DNA of 22,852 nucleotides from an uncultured bacterium (GCA_947088515.1 CAMUHA010000029.1:1-22852), one strand, 5' to 3'. Shown: positions 1 through 8,009, numbered from the stretch's first letter. Numbers and translations are program-made. Notes: generated by a model not told the origin, from the sequence alone.

Positions 1-1
1 A

Positions 2-226
2 GACAGAAAATACAACTTTTGGCAACGTATCAGACGCAAATGGGCGCAGTTTACTAACCATATTTTCTGCCGCATTTATTTGTGTATCACCAAATGTTTT
101 TCACTTACCGTAGATAAACTTCTTTACCTGTACTACCTCCTGCCCTTTGCATTCCGTAAAATGCTGCGGGTTCGCAAGCTTGGCAGGCATAAATCCAAAT
201 GCAAAAATAAACGCCATTGCCGGTAA
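2..226 (+). CDS. Possible 3' end of a gene cut by the left edge
   Basis: An uninterrupted frame enters from the window edge and stops with TAA at 224-226, giving 74 codons. The predicted tail is strongly basic and aromatic (WQRIRRKWAQF, then LLYLYYLLPF, ending KCKNKRHCR). Third positions are C/T-rich, like those of the phosphoesterase gene that follows on the same strand. I recognise no family. A second frame is also open for 36 codons, so this could be chance. If real, it lies about 100 bases upstream of the phosphoesterase and could be co-transcribed with it. Bases 227-324 hold only a weak hairpin (about 253-283) and the ribosome binding site of the next gene. Confidence 0.3.
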   Translation, partial: DRKYNFWQRIRRKWAQFTNHIFCRIYLCITKCFSLTVDKLLYLYYLLPFAFRKMLRVRKLGRHKSKCKNKRHCR

Positions 227-324
227 TCATTAACCAGGCAGTCACCGCAAAAGCAGAATTGGCGCTTCTTCCGCCTGCTGCGTAGTCTGACCCGCCACAA
301 AATTATAATAAACAGGAGGAAACC

Positions 325-1203
325 ATGAGCTATTTTTCCCGTCTTTCCCATGCTTTTGAAAATGCGCCTGTGCTGCCCCTTACTATGGGCAGCCGCTATG
401 CCATCATCAGCGACTGTCACAGAGGCAGCGGCAACTCTAATGATAACTTTTTAAAAAACCATAACCTGTATTTTACAGCGCTTAATCACTATTATGCACG
501 AGGCTTTACCTATATTGAGCTGGGAGACGGGGATGAACTGTGGGAAAATCGGAGAATGAGCCAGATTATTGAAATCCATAATAACGTATTCTGGCTCCTC
601 TCCCTCTTTCACAGACAAAACAGACTCTATATGGTTTATGGAAATCATGATATGGTAAAGAAAAAAAAGCGCTACAGCAAAACATTCTGCTCCAACTACT
701 TCTGTACAGATACCCAGTGCCATCAGCCGCTGTTTCCAGATTTAACTTTTCATGAAGGCATTATCCTGGAAAACTCCAATATGAATTACCGCCTGTATCT
801 TACCCATGGCCATCAGGCAGATATAATGAATTCCACCTTTTGGAAACTGACCCGTTTCCTTGTCCGCTACCTCTGGAAGCCTCTGGAGCATTTCGGCGTT
901 CTTGACCCTACCAGCGCTGCCAGAAATTATGCAGTAAAAGACAGAGTGGAACAGCGTCTAAGCAATTATGCCATTATGCAGCAAAAACCGATGATTGCCG
1001 GACATACCCACAGGCCACACCTTGACCCGGATTCTCTTTTTTATATGAACACCGGAAGCTGTGTCCACCCCCGCTGTATCACCTGTCTGGAAATAGAAAG
1101 GGGAAAAATCACCCTTGTAAAATGGAACCTTTCCGTAAAAAAAGACAGAACCCTCTATGTTGCAAGAGAAGTCCTGTCCGAAGGAAAACTACTGTATCCT
1201 TAA
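325..1203 (+). CDS. Calcineurin-like metallophosphoesterase
   Basis: A 292-residue dimetal phosphoesterase of the calcineurin-like fold. The metal-binding motifs appear in the usual order: SDCHRG (D30, H32), a GDGDELW block, GNHD, HGHQAD and AGHTHRP. All canonical ligands are present, so it should be active; the substrate cannot be read from sequence. It has no signal peptide or membrane segment, so it is probably cytoplasmic. The start is set by an AGGAGG box six bases before ATG 325. It is the only confident plus-strand gene and converges on gdhA, with 72 bases between the stops. UDP-2,3-diacylglucosamine hydrolases share the fold, but a Gram-positive host makes that role unlikely. Confidence 0.88.
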   Translation: MSYFSRLSHAFENAPVLPLTMGSRYAIISDCHRGSGNSNDNFLKNHNLYFTALNHYYARGFTYIELGDGDELWENRRMSQIIEIHNNVFWLLSLFHRQNRLYMVYGNHDMVKKKKRYSKTFCSNYFCTDTQCHQPLFPDLTFHEGIILENSNMNYRLYLTHGHQADIMNSTFWKLTRFLVRYLWKPLEHFGVLDPTSAARNYAVKDRVEQRLSNYAIMQQKPMIAGHTHRPHLDPDSLFYMNTGSCVHPRCITCLEIERGKITLVKWNLSVKKDRTLYVAREVLSEGKLLYP

Positions 1204-1275
1204 AAATAAAAATGCGATTTTATTATTTCTCCAATCTGTTTACTCTATTGGGAAGGCGCAGGTAATGTGTTTGTT

Positions 1276-2610
1276 TTATACAATTCCCTGTGCGGTCATA
1301 GCGTCCGCAACCTTTAAAAATCCGGCAATGTTGGCGCCAGCCACATAATTTCCTTCCATACCATATTTCTTTGCAGCTTCATCCATGTTATGGAAAATGT
1401 TAACCATAATTCCCTGCAGTTTATTGTCCACTTCCTCAAAAGTCCAGCTTAGTCTCTCAGAGTTCTGGCTCATTTCCAGCGCAGATGTGGCAACACCACC
1501 TGCGTTTGCCGCTTTGCCAGGCGCAAACAATACCCCGTTTGCCTGCAGATATTCTGTAGCTTCAATAGTAGTAGGCATATTTGCCCCTTCAGCCACAGCG
1601 ATACATCCATTAGCTACCAATGCTTTTGCATCGTCAATTAAAAGTTCATTCTGGGTTGCGCATGGAAGAGCAACATCACATTTAACACTCCACACGCCCC
1701 TGCCTTCATGATATTCTGCGCCTGGCCTTGCAGCTGCATATTCTGTCAGTCTTGCACGTTTTACTTCCTTTACCTCTTTTAAAAGTGCAACATCAATTCC
1801 TTCCGGGTCATAAATCCATCCGGTAGAGTCTGAAACAGTTACCACCTTTGCACCAAGCTGCTGCGCCTTTTGCGTTGCATAAATAGCCACATTACCAGAA
1901 CCGGAGATTGCAACTGTCTTTCCTTTAATGTCATGCCCGTTGCACTTTAACATTTCTTCTGTAAGATACAAAAGCCCATAGCCTGTAGCTTCCGTTCTTG
2001 CCAAAGAACCGCCGTAAGATAATCCCTTTCCAGTAAGAACGCCTTCATATACGCCCCTGATTCTCTTATACTGTCCATACATATAGCCGATTTCCCTTGC
2101 GCCTGTGCCAATATCACCAGCAGGAACGTCCGTATCTGCTCCTATGTATTTGTTCAGTTCTGTCATAAAGCTCTGGCAAAATGCCATCACTTCCCTGTCT
2201 GATTTTCCTTTGGGGTCAAAATCTGAACCACCTTTGCCGCCGCCAATGGGAAGTCCTGTGAGGGAATTTTTAAAAATCTGCTCAAATCCAAGAAATTTAA
2301 TAATACCCAAGTTTACGCTGGGGTGAAGCCTCAGCCCTCCCTTATAAGGTCCAATTGCGCTGTTAAATTGTACGCGGAACGCGTTATTTACCTGTACCTG
2401 TCCTCCATCATCCACCCAGGGAACTCTGAATAAAAGCTGTCTTTCCGGCGTTACCAGTCTCTCCAACAGAGCATCTTTTCTGTAAGCTTCTTCGTTTGCT
2501 TCAATTACCACCCGCAGAGATTCTAAAACTTCTTTCACAGCCTGATGGAATTCCGGCTGGGCAGGATTCTTTTCAACTACCATCTGAAATACTTCATCAA
2601 CATATGACAT
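1276..2610 (-). CDS. gdhA: NADP-specific glutamate dehydrogenase
   Basis: Catalyses reductive amination of 2-oxoglutarate with ammonium to glutamate, a main nitrogen-assimilation step. The 444 residues match the usual length of the hexameric bacterial enzyme. Visible motifs are KGGLRLHPSVN (about 90-100), the active-site lysine in GGGKGG (K126), the catalytic aspartate in PAGDIG (D166) and the Rossmann motif GSGNVA (237-242). The stretch TVSDS after the second strand, with no acidic residue at the usual NAD-selecting position, fits NADP preference. The start follows AAAGGAGG with a nine-base spacer. A perfect 10-bp palindrome lies about 50 bases upstream and could be an operator. The gene is monocistronic and fully intact. 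Confidence 0.96.
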   Translation of the reverse strand: MSYVDEVFQMVVEKNPAQPEFHQAVKEVLESLRVVIEANEEAYRKDALLERLVTPERQLLFRVPWVDDGGQVQVNNAFRVQFNSAIGPYKGGLRLHPSVNLGIIKFLGFEQIFKNSLTGLPIGGGKGGSDFDPKGKSDREVMAFCQSFMTELNKYIGADTDVPAGDIGTGAREIGYMYGQYKRIRGVYEGVLTGKGLSYGGSLARTEATGYGLLYLTEEMLKCNGHDIKGKTVAISGSGNVAIYATQKAQQLGAKVVTVSDSTGWIYDPEGIDVALLKEVKEVKRARLTEYAAARPGAEYHEGRGVWSVKCDVALPCATQNELLIDDAKALVANGCIAVAEGANMPTTIEATEYLQANGVLFAPGKAANAGGVATSALEMSQNSERLSWTFEEVDNKLQGIMVNIFHNMDEAAKKYGMEGNYVAGANIAGFLKVADAMTAQGIV

Positions 2611-2660
2611 ATAATGTGTCCTCCTTTAAGATATATTAGTATAATTGTGGTATAGTATTC

Positions 2661-2670
2661 TTGTATACAA
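2661..2670. promoter_or_regulatory. Palindromic operator-like site upstream of gdhA
   Basis: TTGTATACAA is a perfect 10-bp palindrome about 50 bases before the gdhA start. It sits just upstream of a TATACT hexamer (minus strand) that could be a -10 element. Palindromes of this form are typical GntR-family operators. No regulator gene is adjacent, so the role is inferred. Confidence 0.3.
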
Positions 2671-2858
2671 TCAAGAGGCACAAATCCCCTCCTTATCCAA
2701 GACACCATACGAAAATACACGGACAGACTGTTCTGTGTATCTGACTTCTTTGTCCATATCGTATTATATAACGTACCATTAAAAATCACAATACACTTTA
2801 AGCAATTAAATTATAAAAGTTTTAAAAATGCAAAGAAAAACCATCCTATATGGAACAC

Positions 2859-3290
2859 TTATAAATATTTTTTTAATCTCTCTATATTCTTTTCTTCAAA
2901 ATCCATCAGTTCTTTTGCCACTTCCATTGAGACATCCCCTGCGTTATCATGATGATTAATCGCCTTCCACATACTGGTCAGCCCCCGGTTGGAGCCCTGG
3001 ATCATCAATTCTGCAATATGGCTGGTGCTGGTATTTAACATTGTGTTTGCTTTCACCCCGCCCTTTAGCATCAAATCCTGAAATCCTGTTTCCTTATAGG
3101 AAGGCGCTTTTCCATCAAGAAGTCTGTCTGTAGCCTTATTATAAATATCCGCATACTTCATGGATTCTCTTGCAACCTGTATAGACAGACCGTCATCATA
3201 AACTTTTTCGCTTATGGTATCAATCGCTTTCATTGCCATTTTCGCATTTTTTTGTACTTCCTGCAAAACCTTAACATCATCGCTTCTCAT
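2859..3290 (-). CDS. Small helical hypothetical protein
   Basis: A 143-residue protein that I do not recognise. It is rich in charged and helix-forming residues (KNAKMAMKAIDTISEKVYDD near the start, MDFEEKNIERLKKYL at the end), with no signal peptide, membrane segment or cysteine. The composition suggests a soluble helical bundle. The start follows AAGGA nine bases upstream. It lies 74 bases downstream of the Gfo/Idh/MocA oxidoreductase on the same strand with no clear terminator between, so the two may be co-transcribed. Bases 2611-2858 on the gdhA side hold no gene, only the gdhA leader and an imperfect palindrome at 2716-2739. Confidence 0.65.
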   Translation of the reverse strand: MRSDDVKVLQEVQKNAKMAMKAIDTISEKVYDDGLSIQVARESMKYADIYNKATDRLLDGKAPSYKETGFQDLMLKGGVKANTMLNTSTSHIAELMIQGSNRGLTSMWKAINHHDNAGDVSMEVAKELMDFEEKNIERLKKYL

Positions 3291-3364
3291 ATTTTACCAT
3301 CCTTTCAGGCGAACTTATATCTACCTAAAGTATTCCCGGATGGCCGTTTTTCATACCTTTGGTT

Positions 3365-4366
3365 TCAAAGTTGTGCAGATTCTTCCCTTTCAAATGGATA
3401 CACAATCCCCCATTCCTTTCGCAGGCTGTCCATAATTTTCATCACGCGCAGAGTTTCACTGTGGGGCATTTGGGCACATTCAATTCCCCCTCCCCGTATT
3501 GTCCCGATACTTGCCTCAACCTCATATTCGTACCCGGAAATCTGTTTTGGACATTTATACATACCAATTTTCTTATAAGCATTATCAAAAACAGTTATAC
3601 TCTGAAAATTATTAATGTTTTCAACAATAACAAAACCCTTCGTTCCGTAAATAATTCCCTTTCTGTCACTTAAAGAAACCGCAGAACTGTTTAAATGAGC
3701 CACTCTGCCATCTGTGTATTGCAGGGTAATACTGTTTTGTCCATCCACACCAGATTCCATATATGTGCAGTTAGAATATATTTTTTCAATATCATTTCCA
3801 AAAACCATCAGCGCAAAATTAAGTGGATATACACCCACATCCAGCAAAGCGCCTCCTGCTAAGGCAGGATTCTTAAGGCGCTCCACATGGTCTATCACAT
3901 ATCCCAGATTGGCAGTTAATGTTTTCGGCTCGCCAATTACACCACTTGCCACTACTTCCTTTATCGTGTTAAGCATGGGCATATAACGTGTCCATATCGC
4001 TTCTGTGATAAATACCCCTTTTTCCCTGGCCAGATGAATTAATTCTTCCGCCTGGACTGCATTTGCAGTAAAGGATTTTTCACACAATACTGGTTTTCCA
4101 TAATTCAGGCACATCTTCGCATTGGCATAATGCTCCGAATGGGGTGTTGCAATATAAATCAAATCCACCTTTTTGTCTGCCGCAAGTTCCTCGTAAGAGC
4201 CATATGCCTTTTTGCATCCATACTTTCCGGCAAACACGTCGGCTTTTACCTTTTCTCTGGAGGCAGCCGCATAAAGCTTTACATTTTTCATTTTGTTAAT
4301 GGTATCAGCCATGACACCTGCAATATTCCCTGTACCTATTATTCCAATATTATATTTTCCAAGCAT
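3365..4366 (-). CDS. Gfo/Idh/MocA family oxidoreductase
   Basis: A 333-residue NAD(P)-dependent oxidoreductase, usually acting on sugars, inositols or their derivatives. The N-terminus carries the Rossmann motif GIIGTGNIAG (residues 8-17). The family signature follows as IATPHSEHY and the lysine motif GKPVLCEKSFT (E-K being the conserved pair), with a C-terminal beta-sheet domain containing GGALLDVGVYP. Length is normal and nothing is broken. It follows the SH3b gene, whose terminator lies in the 89-base gap. Substrate is unknown; dihydrodiol dehydrogenase-like sugar oxidoreductases are the closest description I can give. Confidence 0.9.
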   Translation of the reverse strand: MLGKYNIGIIGTGNIAGVMADTINKMKNVKLYAAASREKVKADVFAGKYGCKKAYGSYEELAADKKVDLIYIATPHSEHYANAKMCLNYGKPVLCEKSFTANAVQAEELIHLAREKGVFITEAIWTRYMPMLNTIKEVVASGVIGEPKTLTANLGYVIDHVERLKNPALAGGALLDVGVYPLNFALMVFGNDIEKIYSNCTYMESGVDGQNSITLQYTDGRVAHLNSSAVSLSDRKGIIYGTKGFVIVENINNFQSITVFDNAYKKIGMYKCPKQISGYEYEVEASIGTIRGGGIECAQMPHSETLRVMKIMDSLRKEWGIVYPFEREESAQL

Positions 4367-4414
4367 TGTTCTTTTCTCCTGTTTTTGTTCCGCTCCGGGC
4401 TATCTTTATTTATC

Positions 4415-4445
4415 ATAAAACCCCGGAGCAAATGGCTTCGGGGTT
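4415..4445 (-). terminator. Terminator after the SH3b gene
   Basis: AACCCCGGAG (4419-4428) pairs with CTTCGGGGTT (4436-4445) around a 7-base loop, with one G-U pair. On the minus strand a TTTTAT tract follows. An 8-bp perfect complement to the same GC-rich arm (GCTCCGGG, 4392-4399) lies further downstream and could form a competing stem. Confidence 0.75.
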
Positions 4446-4455
4446 CTTGTAACGA

Positions 4456-5745
4456 TTATTCCACATATTCAGACTTTACATAACCGGTCTGACCATTATA
4501 CTTAACTCTGCTCCATCCATCAGCAAGCTTCATAAGAAGTTCCAGTTCATCTCCCTCGTAAGCAGTTCCAAGTACCTCCGCTTCTGTGCTGGCGCTTTTA
4601 CGGACTCTCACGCTCTCAATTACTGTGACAGTTCCCATGCTGGTCTCATCTGATGAAGTATCTGTTTCCTCAGAGACTGTCTGGACTTCATTTTGTTCTT
4701 CCTGCTGTTCCTCCTGTACAGGAACAGGCTCAAGGTAATCACTCTTAATAAAAGCTTCCCTGTCATTGTATTTAACCTTGCTCCAGCCATTCCCTCTTTC
4801 CTCAAGAAGAGTAAACTCCTGCCCAATCTGTGCTTTGTCCAGTCTGTCAGCTTCTTCGCTGTCCGAACTCCTTATATTTACCACATCTGTTGCCCGTACT
4901 GTCATTACCACTGCCGCAAGCGCTTCTCCAGCTTCCCCTTCTTCTGCTGCAGAATCAGTCCCTTCCTCCGGCACATCCACTGCCTCAGGCTGCTCTGCCT
5001 GTGCAAGAATTTCCCCTACATCCTCATTAATTTTTTCCTTCAGATAGGCGATAAACTCGTTCAGTTCCTCGTCTTCTGCCAGCAGTTCATTATATTCCAC
5101 AACTACCTTGTTATTTAAATCCACCACATCATCCTGGAGAGTAACTTCTTTAATATAATTCCAGATGGTATCATCATAGGTTCCATCATTGATAAAGTAT
5201 TCTCCATTTTCATCCTGCCCGATATAATAGGTCTGCATTCCCGGAAGAGGCTTATCCACATCTGAAAACTTTACTTCTGAATAAACATATGCCACATAAG
5301 TATTTTCTGTCATACCCGGCTTTGTGTATATATTCAGAACAGGATAAGAGTCGATATATTTACTTAGCTCCTGCACACGTATCGTTTCAATTTCATTCAG
5401 GTAAGTATTTAATGAAGAGATTTTTTCAATATCTCCCTCTGCCTGGGCATCATAATAAGAGCGGATAAGATTATTCAGTTCAGGATAGGCATTTTCTTCC
5501 AACTGATATTCAGGCGCCTCTGCTCCTGGTGATGGCGCCGAATCTCTCACAGACACCGCCATGGCAGCCTGCTCTGCCTCCTTTTCAAGCGCTTCCTTCT
5601 GGTTAGCATTAACTGCCACCACAATTGTGATAAGCACACAGACAATTAGAACAAGAGGCATTACTATCTTGTTATGGTCCATGACCCAGTCCCTGACTGT
5701 CACAAACTTTTCCTTCATTCCACTGTTCTGATCTGAACGATTCAT
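4456..5745 (-). CDS. Membrane-anchored protein with two SH3b domains
   Basis: 429 residues. A short cytoplasmic N-terminus is followed by one hydrophobic segment (about 27-46, IVMPLVLIVCVLITIVVAV), so the rest probably lies outside the membrane. Residues 80-250 form a domain I do not recognise, resembling lipoprotein-like domains that precede SH3 modules in clostridia. An acidic linker follows. Two bacterial SH3 (SH3b) domains sit at about 279-340 and 370-429, each with the NIRSS or VRVRKSAS strand and the GWSKVKYN / GWSRVKYNG core. SH3b domains usually bind cell-wall peptides, so a cell-wall or envelope role is inferred. The gene has its own promoter and terminator. Confidence 0.85.
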   Translation of the reverse strand: MNRSDQNSGMKEKFVTVRDWVMDHNKIVMPLVLIVCVLITIVVAVNANQKEALEKEAEQAAMAVSVRDSAPSPGAEAPEYQLEENAYPELNNLIRSYYDAQAEGDIEKISSLNTYLNEIETIRVQELSKYIDSYPVLNIYTKPGMTENTYVAYVYSEVKFSDVDKPLPGMQTYYIGQDENGEYFINDGTYDDTIWNYIKEVTLQDDVVDLNNKVVVEYNELLAEDEELNEFIAYLKEKINEDVGEILAQAEQPEAVDVPEEGTDSAAEEGEAGEALAAVVMTVRATDVVNIRSSDSEEADRLDKAQIGQEFTLLEERGNGWSKVKYNDREAFIKSDYLEPVPVQEEQQEEQNEVQTVSEETDTSSDETSMGTVTVIESVRVRKSASTEAEVLGTAYEGDELELLMKLADGWSRVKYNGQTGYVKSEYVE

Positions 5746-5761
5746 AACTTTCCTTTCTTAA

Positions 5762-5790
5762 TTTATAGCTTTGTATTAACAGTACGCCAA
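5762..5790 (-). promoter_or_regulatory. Sigma-A type promoter of the SH3b gene
   Basis: On the minus strand TTGGCG (5785-5790) and TATAAA (5762-5767) are separated by exactly 17 bases, and ATG 5745 follows 17 bases after the -10 element. The start is therefore very close to the transcription start, with AAAGGA between them. Confidence 0.5.
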
Positions 5791-5800
5791 AAAAAAGCAC

Positions 5801-5840
5801 AAAAAAATATGCGCAGGCGCATTTACAGTGATGTAAATGC
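5801..5840 (-). terminator. Terminator of the tRNA-Arg gene
   Basis: GCATTTAC (5819-5826) and GTAAATGC (5833-5840) form a perfect 8-bp stem with a 6-base loop. A short TGCGC/GCGCA palindrome and a run of seven T on the minus strand follow. The stem uses the last bases of the tRNA acceptor arm, so terminator folding and tRNA folding share sequence. Confidence 0.6.
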
Positions 5841-5909
5841 ACCCGACAGGAATCGAACCTGCATTAAAGGCGTCGGAGGCCTTCGTTCTATCCGTTAGAC
5901 TACGGGTGC
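5838..5909 (-). tRNA. tRNA-Arg (anticodon CCG)
   Basis: A 72-nt cloverleaf can be folded by eye. The acceptor arm is GCACCCG with CGGGTGC. The anticodon stem AAGGC/GCCTT encloses the loop CTCCGAC, giving anticodon CCG (reads CGG, arginine) with the invariant T33. The T arm is GCAGG-TTCGATT-CCTGT. The discriminator base is A and CCA is not encoded. The D stem (GTCT with GAAC) has a non-pairing C12-A23. It is a single gene between the SH3b gene and the DUF5688 gene, with its own promoter and terminator. Confidence 0.93.
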
Positions 5910-5950
5910 ATAAATCTTGAAATATTACAAATTTGTTACATCACTCTGTT

Positions 5951-5979
5951 ATAATAACACATGACCGCCGAATTGTCTA
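5951..5979 (-). promoter_or_regulatory. Promoter of tRNA-Arg
   Basis: On the minus strand TAGACA (5974-5979) and TATTAT (5951-5956) are 17 bases apart. The predicted transcript would start about 35 bases before the mature tRNA 5' end, a normal leader length. Confidence 0.5.
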
Positions 5980-6026
5980 GTCGACATTTATAAAAAAATT
6001 GTGAACTCTTATTTTATTTTTGGATG

Positions 6027-6073
6027 GGCAGCAAGGTCAGGCTCTTTTGCTTTTCTCTCCTAACCTTGCCGCC
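6027..6073. repeat. Inverted repeat in the tRNA-DUF5688 gap
   Basis: GGCAGCAAGGT (6027-6037) is matched at 10 of 11 bases by the complement of ACCTTGCCGCC (6063-6073), around a 25-base loop. No good T-tract follows on either strand, so it is not a clear terminator. The rest of 5980-6178 is AT-rich and holds a small palindrome GCAAATTGATTTGC near 6128-6141 and no gene that I can support. Confidence 0.4.
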
Positions 6074-6178
6074 TGCTTTTACAAAAAAATGCAAATAGCT
6101 CCTTCTGAAAAATTATTGTAAATAGCAAATTGATTTGCCGTATAATATAAAATTGACTTTCCTATATGAAATAAAAAA

Positions 6179-7165
6179 TTATAGAAGCCACAATATTTCA
6201 TTTCTGCTTCTGTTGTAATAATAAACAGAATCTGCCAGCGCCTCATCCTCCGCCACATACGTCCTGTTAATATCTGTGACTATCCCATAAAGCGCTTCTT
6301 TACTTGCGTCCACTCCGGCAGGCACCAGAATAATTTCATGTACGGAACTGGGAAGCACATAAAAATCCTGCCCTACCTTCTCTGCAAACACTTTCAATAT
6401 CTCTGGATATAGAAGGCAGGCCGCTCCATATAGCTTCTGCCTGTTTGTCAATACAAACATGGGAACCCTTTTCTCATTAAAATCACTCATCATCTGCCCG
6501 GCGATATCTTTCACCCATTTTTCATTAAATAAATCCGTTCTTTCCCCCTTTTCAATTTTAATTTGGGAAATATCTTTTTTAAGACTTTCTTCAAAAATCT
6601 CACGCATAACATCTTCCATACTCTCAATTATTCCGGGAAACAGCTTTGGCGTATTACTAAATGCCGTATGGTCCAATTCCGCCATATCTATTCCCCACAT
6701 TTTCATATGCTGGTTACGGACCAGTATTGTCGCTTTGCCAAAAAAGGGAGCTTCCCAGACGGTATAGTAGAATACCACTGCAAGATTATGGAACAATTTA
6801 TGTGGGATATGCTCCAGTAATTCCTTATTTTTTTCAGCAGAAATCAACTTAAACGCCAAGTTCTCCTTTGCCCTGAAAAAATCAGTAAATCCTGATAAAT
6901 CCAGCTTATCTTCGAACTCCGCCGCCTGAAATTCATCATACAATACATTCGAAATTTTCTTTACTTCCTTTTCCGTTAAATTATCTTTATAAAATCCGTC
7001 AATATAAATCGTAGGGGATACTATCTGCCCTGTACGCTTTGCAACAATGCCTGTGCGCATCACTCCGTTATTTTTCTTAACACTATGAGAAAAAACCGTG
7101 TAATTTTCTCCAAGCTTTAGCTGGAGGTTTTCAAGAATTGCTTTTGTAAAAGATGTGAAATTCAT
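6179..7165 (-). CDS. DUF5688 family protein
   Basis: A 328-residue cytoplasmic protein that I place in DUF5688, a family of unknown function frequent in Lachnospiraceae. Recognisable features are the N-terminal VKKNNGVMRTGIVAKR and SPTIYIDGFYK region, a middle segment with LFHNLAVVFYYTV, and a C-terminal block MFVLTNRQKLYGAACLLYP followed by FYVLPSSVHEIILVPA. No catalytic motif or membrane segment is visible. The start is preceded by GAGGT with a nine-base spacer. The gene stands alone, downstream of the efp terminator. Function unknown. Confidence 0.8.
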   Translation of the reverse strand: MNFTSFTKAILENLQLKLGENYTVFSHSVKKNNGVMRTGIVAKRTGQIVSPTIYIDGFYKDNLTEKEVKKISNVLYDEFQAAEFEDKLDLSGFTDFFRAKENLAFKLISAEKNKELLEHIPHKLFHNLAVVFYYTVWEAPFFGKATILVRNQHMKMWGIDMAELDHTAFSNTPKLFPGIIESMEDVMREIFEESLKKDISQIKIEKGERTDLFNEKWVKDIAGQMMSDFNEKRVPMFVLTNRQKLYGAACLLYPEILKVFAEKVGQDFYVLPSSVHEIILVPAGVDASKEALYGIVTDINRTYVAEDEALADSVYYYNRSRNEILWLL

Positions 7166-7279
7166 AGATGTGTTACCTCTTTCTTTTGATTAAAATAATA
7201 TGATTGTTAAATGTAGATAAAGAATGGCTGCTTCTCCTGCAAAGTGCGCAAAGCGCTCCCTTCAAATATCCTTGCACAC

Positions 7280-7311
7280 AAAAAAAGACAATGAACTTTC
7301 TCATTGTCTTT
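7280..7311 (-). terminator. Terminator of efp
   Basis: A perfect 11-bp stem, AAAGACAATGA (7284-7294) with TCATTGTCTTT (7301-7311), has a 6-base loop. A run of T follows on the minus strand. It ends the efp transcript 29 bases after the stop codon. Confidence 0.85.
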
Positions 7312-7339
7312 CAGGCTTTTGACTGGATATTATACAGGA

Positions 7340-7897
7340 TTATACTCTGGACAAATATTCTCCTGTTCTTGTATCAATCTTAATCACATCGTGCATCTCA
7401 ACAAACAAGGGGACATTTACCGTTGCTCCTGTCTCAACAATGGCAGGTTTACTTGCACCGGTTGCCGTATCTCCTTTAAACCCTGGTTCAGTGTCTGTAA
7501 TCTCCAGTTCCACAAACAAAGGAGGTTCAACCGAAAATACGCTGCCATTATGGGAGCAGACCTTAACCATTTCGTTTTCCTTGACAAATTTGAGCGCATC
7601 GCCGACAGTATCAGCATTTAATGCAATTTGATCATATGTTTCAACATCCATAAAGTTATACAGTTCCCCATCTGAATATAAGTACTGCATATCTTTTCTA
7701 TCAATTCGTGCCTGCGGACACTTTTCAGTAGGCCTGAAAGTTTTTTCCACTACGCCGCCATTCTTTATGTTCTTCAGCTTGGTTCTGACGAATGCTGCTC
7801 CCTTGCCGGGTTTCACATGCTGGAACTCAATAATCTGGAAAACGTTATTATCCAGCTCAATCGTAATACCATTTCTGAAATCACCTGCAGAAATCAT
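7340..7897 (-). CDS. efp: Elongation factor P
   Basis: A 185-residue translation factor that binds between the ribosomal P and E sites and relieves stalling at polyproline. All three OB-type domains are present. The conserved loop HVKPGKGAAFVRTK places K32 at the tip, the residue modified in Bacillus-type EF-P; the host's modification is not shown by the sequence. The C-terminal signature region GDTATGASKPA and VPLFVEMHDVIKIDTRTGEY is intact. The start follows AGGAGG with an eight-base spacer. It lies downstream of the aro operon but is separated from it by a terminator; a possible own promoter overlaps that hairpin. Confidence 0.96.
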   Translation of the reverse strand: MISAGDFRNGITIELDNNVFQIIEFQHVKPGKGAAFVRTKLKNIKNGGVVEKTFRPTEKCPQARIDRKDMQYLYSDGELYNFMDVETYDQIALNADTVGDALKFVKENEMVKVCSHNGSVFSVEPPLFVELEITDTEPGFKGDTATGASKPAIVETGATVNVPLFVEMHDVIKIDTRTGEYLSRV

Positions 7898-7938
7898 AAA
7901 ATATTCCTCCTAAAATTTTCACGTTATAATTCTTTACC

Positions 7939-7967
7939 AGTTTAATATAAAAAATGATATTTTTCAA
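7939..7967 (-). promoter_or_regulatory. Possible efp promoter
   Basis: On the minus strand TTGAAA (7962-7967) and TAAACT (7939-7944) are 17 bases apart. The -35 element lies inside the preceding terminator hairpin. The -10 matches consensus at only four of six positions. Confidence 0.35.
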
Positions 7968-7995
7968 CCACTTTCTTGAAGGAATATCATTTTTT
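7951..7995 (-). terminator. Terminator of the aro operon
   Basis: A long imperfect hairpin runs from AAAATGATATT (7951-7961) to AATATCATTTTTT (about 7983-7995), with CAA/TTG extending the stem inward. Both sides carry A/T runs, so it may work in both directions. It follows the aroQ stop by about 15 bases. Confidence 0.65.
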
Positions 7996-8009
7996 CATAA
8001 AAATTTTAT

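Noticed and set aside
133..420. A 95-codon minus-strand frame overlapping the phosphoesterase start
   Set aside because: It overlaps the well-supported plus-strand gene and its ribosome binding site and has no recognisable domain.
1204..1230. An A/T-only hairpin after the plus-strand phosphoesterase
   Set aside because: The stem has a bulge and no G-C pairs, so it is too weak to call a terminator.
2577..2789. A 70-codon minus-strand frame overlapping the gdhA start
   Set aside because: It is out of frame with gdhA, uses the gdhA ribosome binding region as coding sequence and resembles no known protein.
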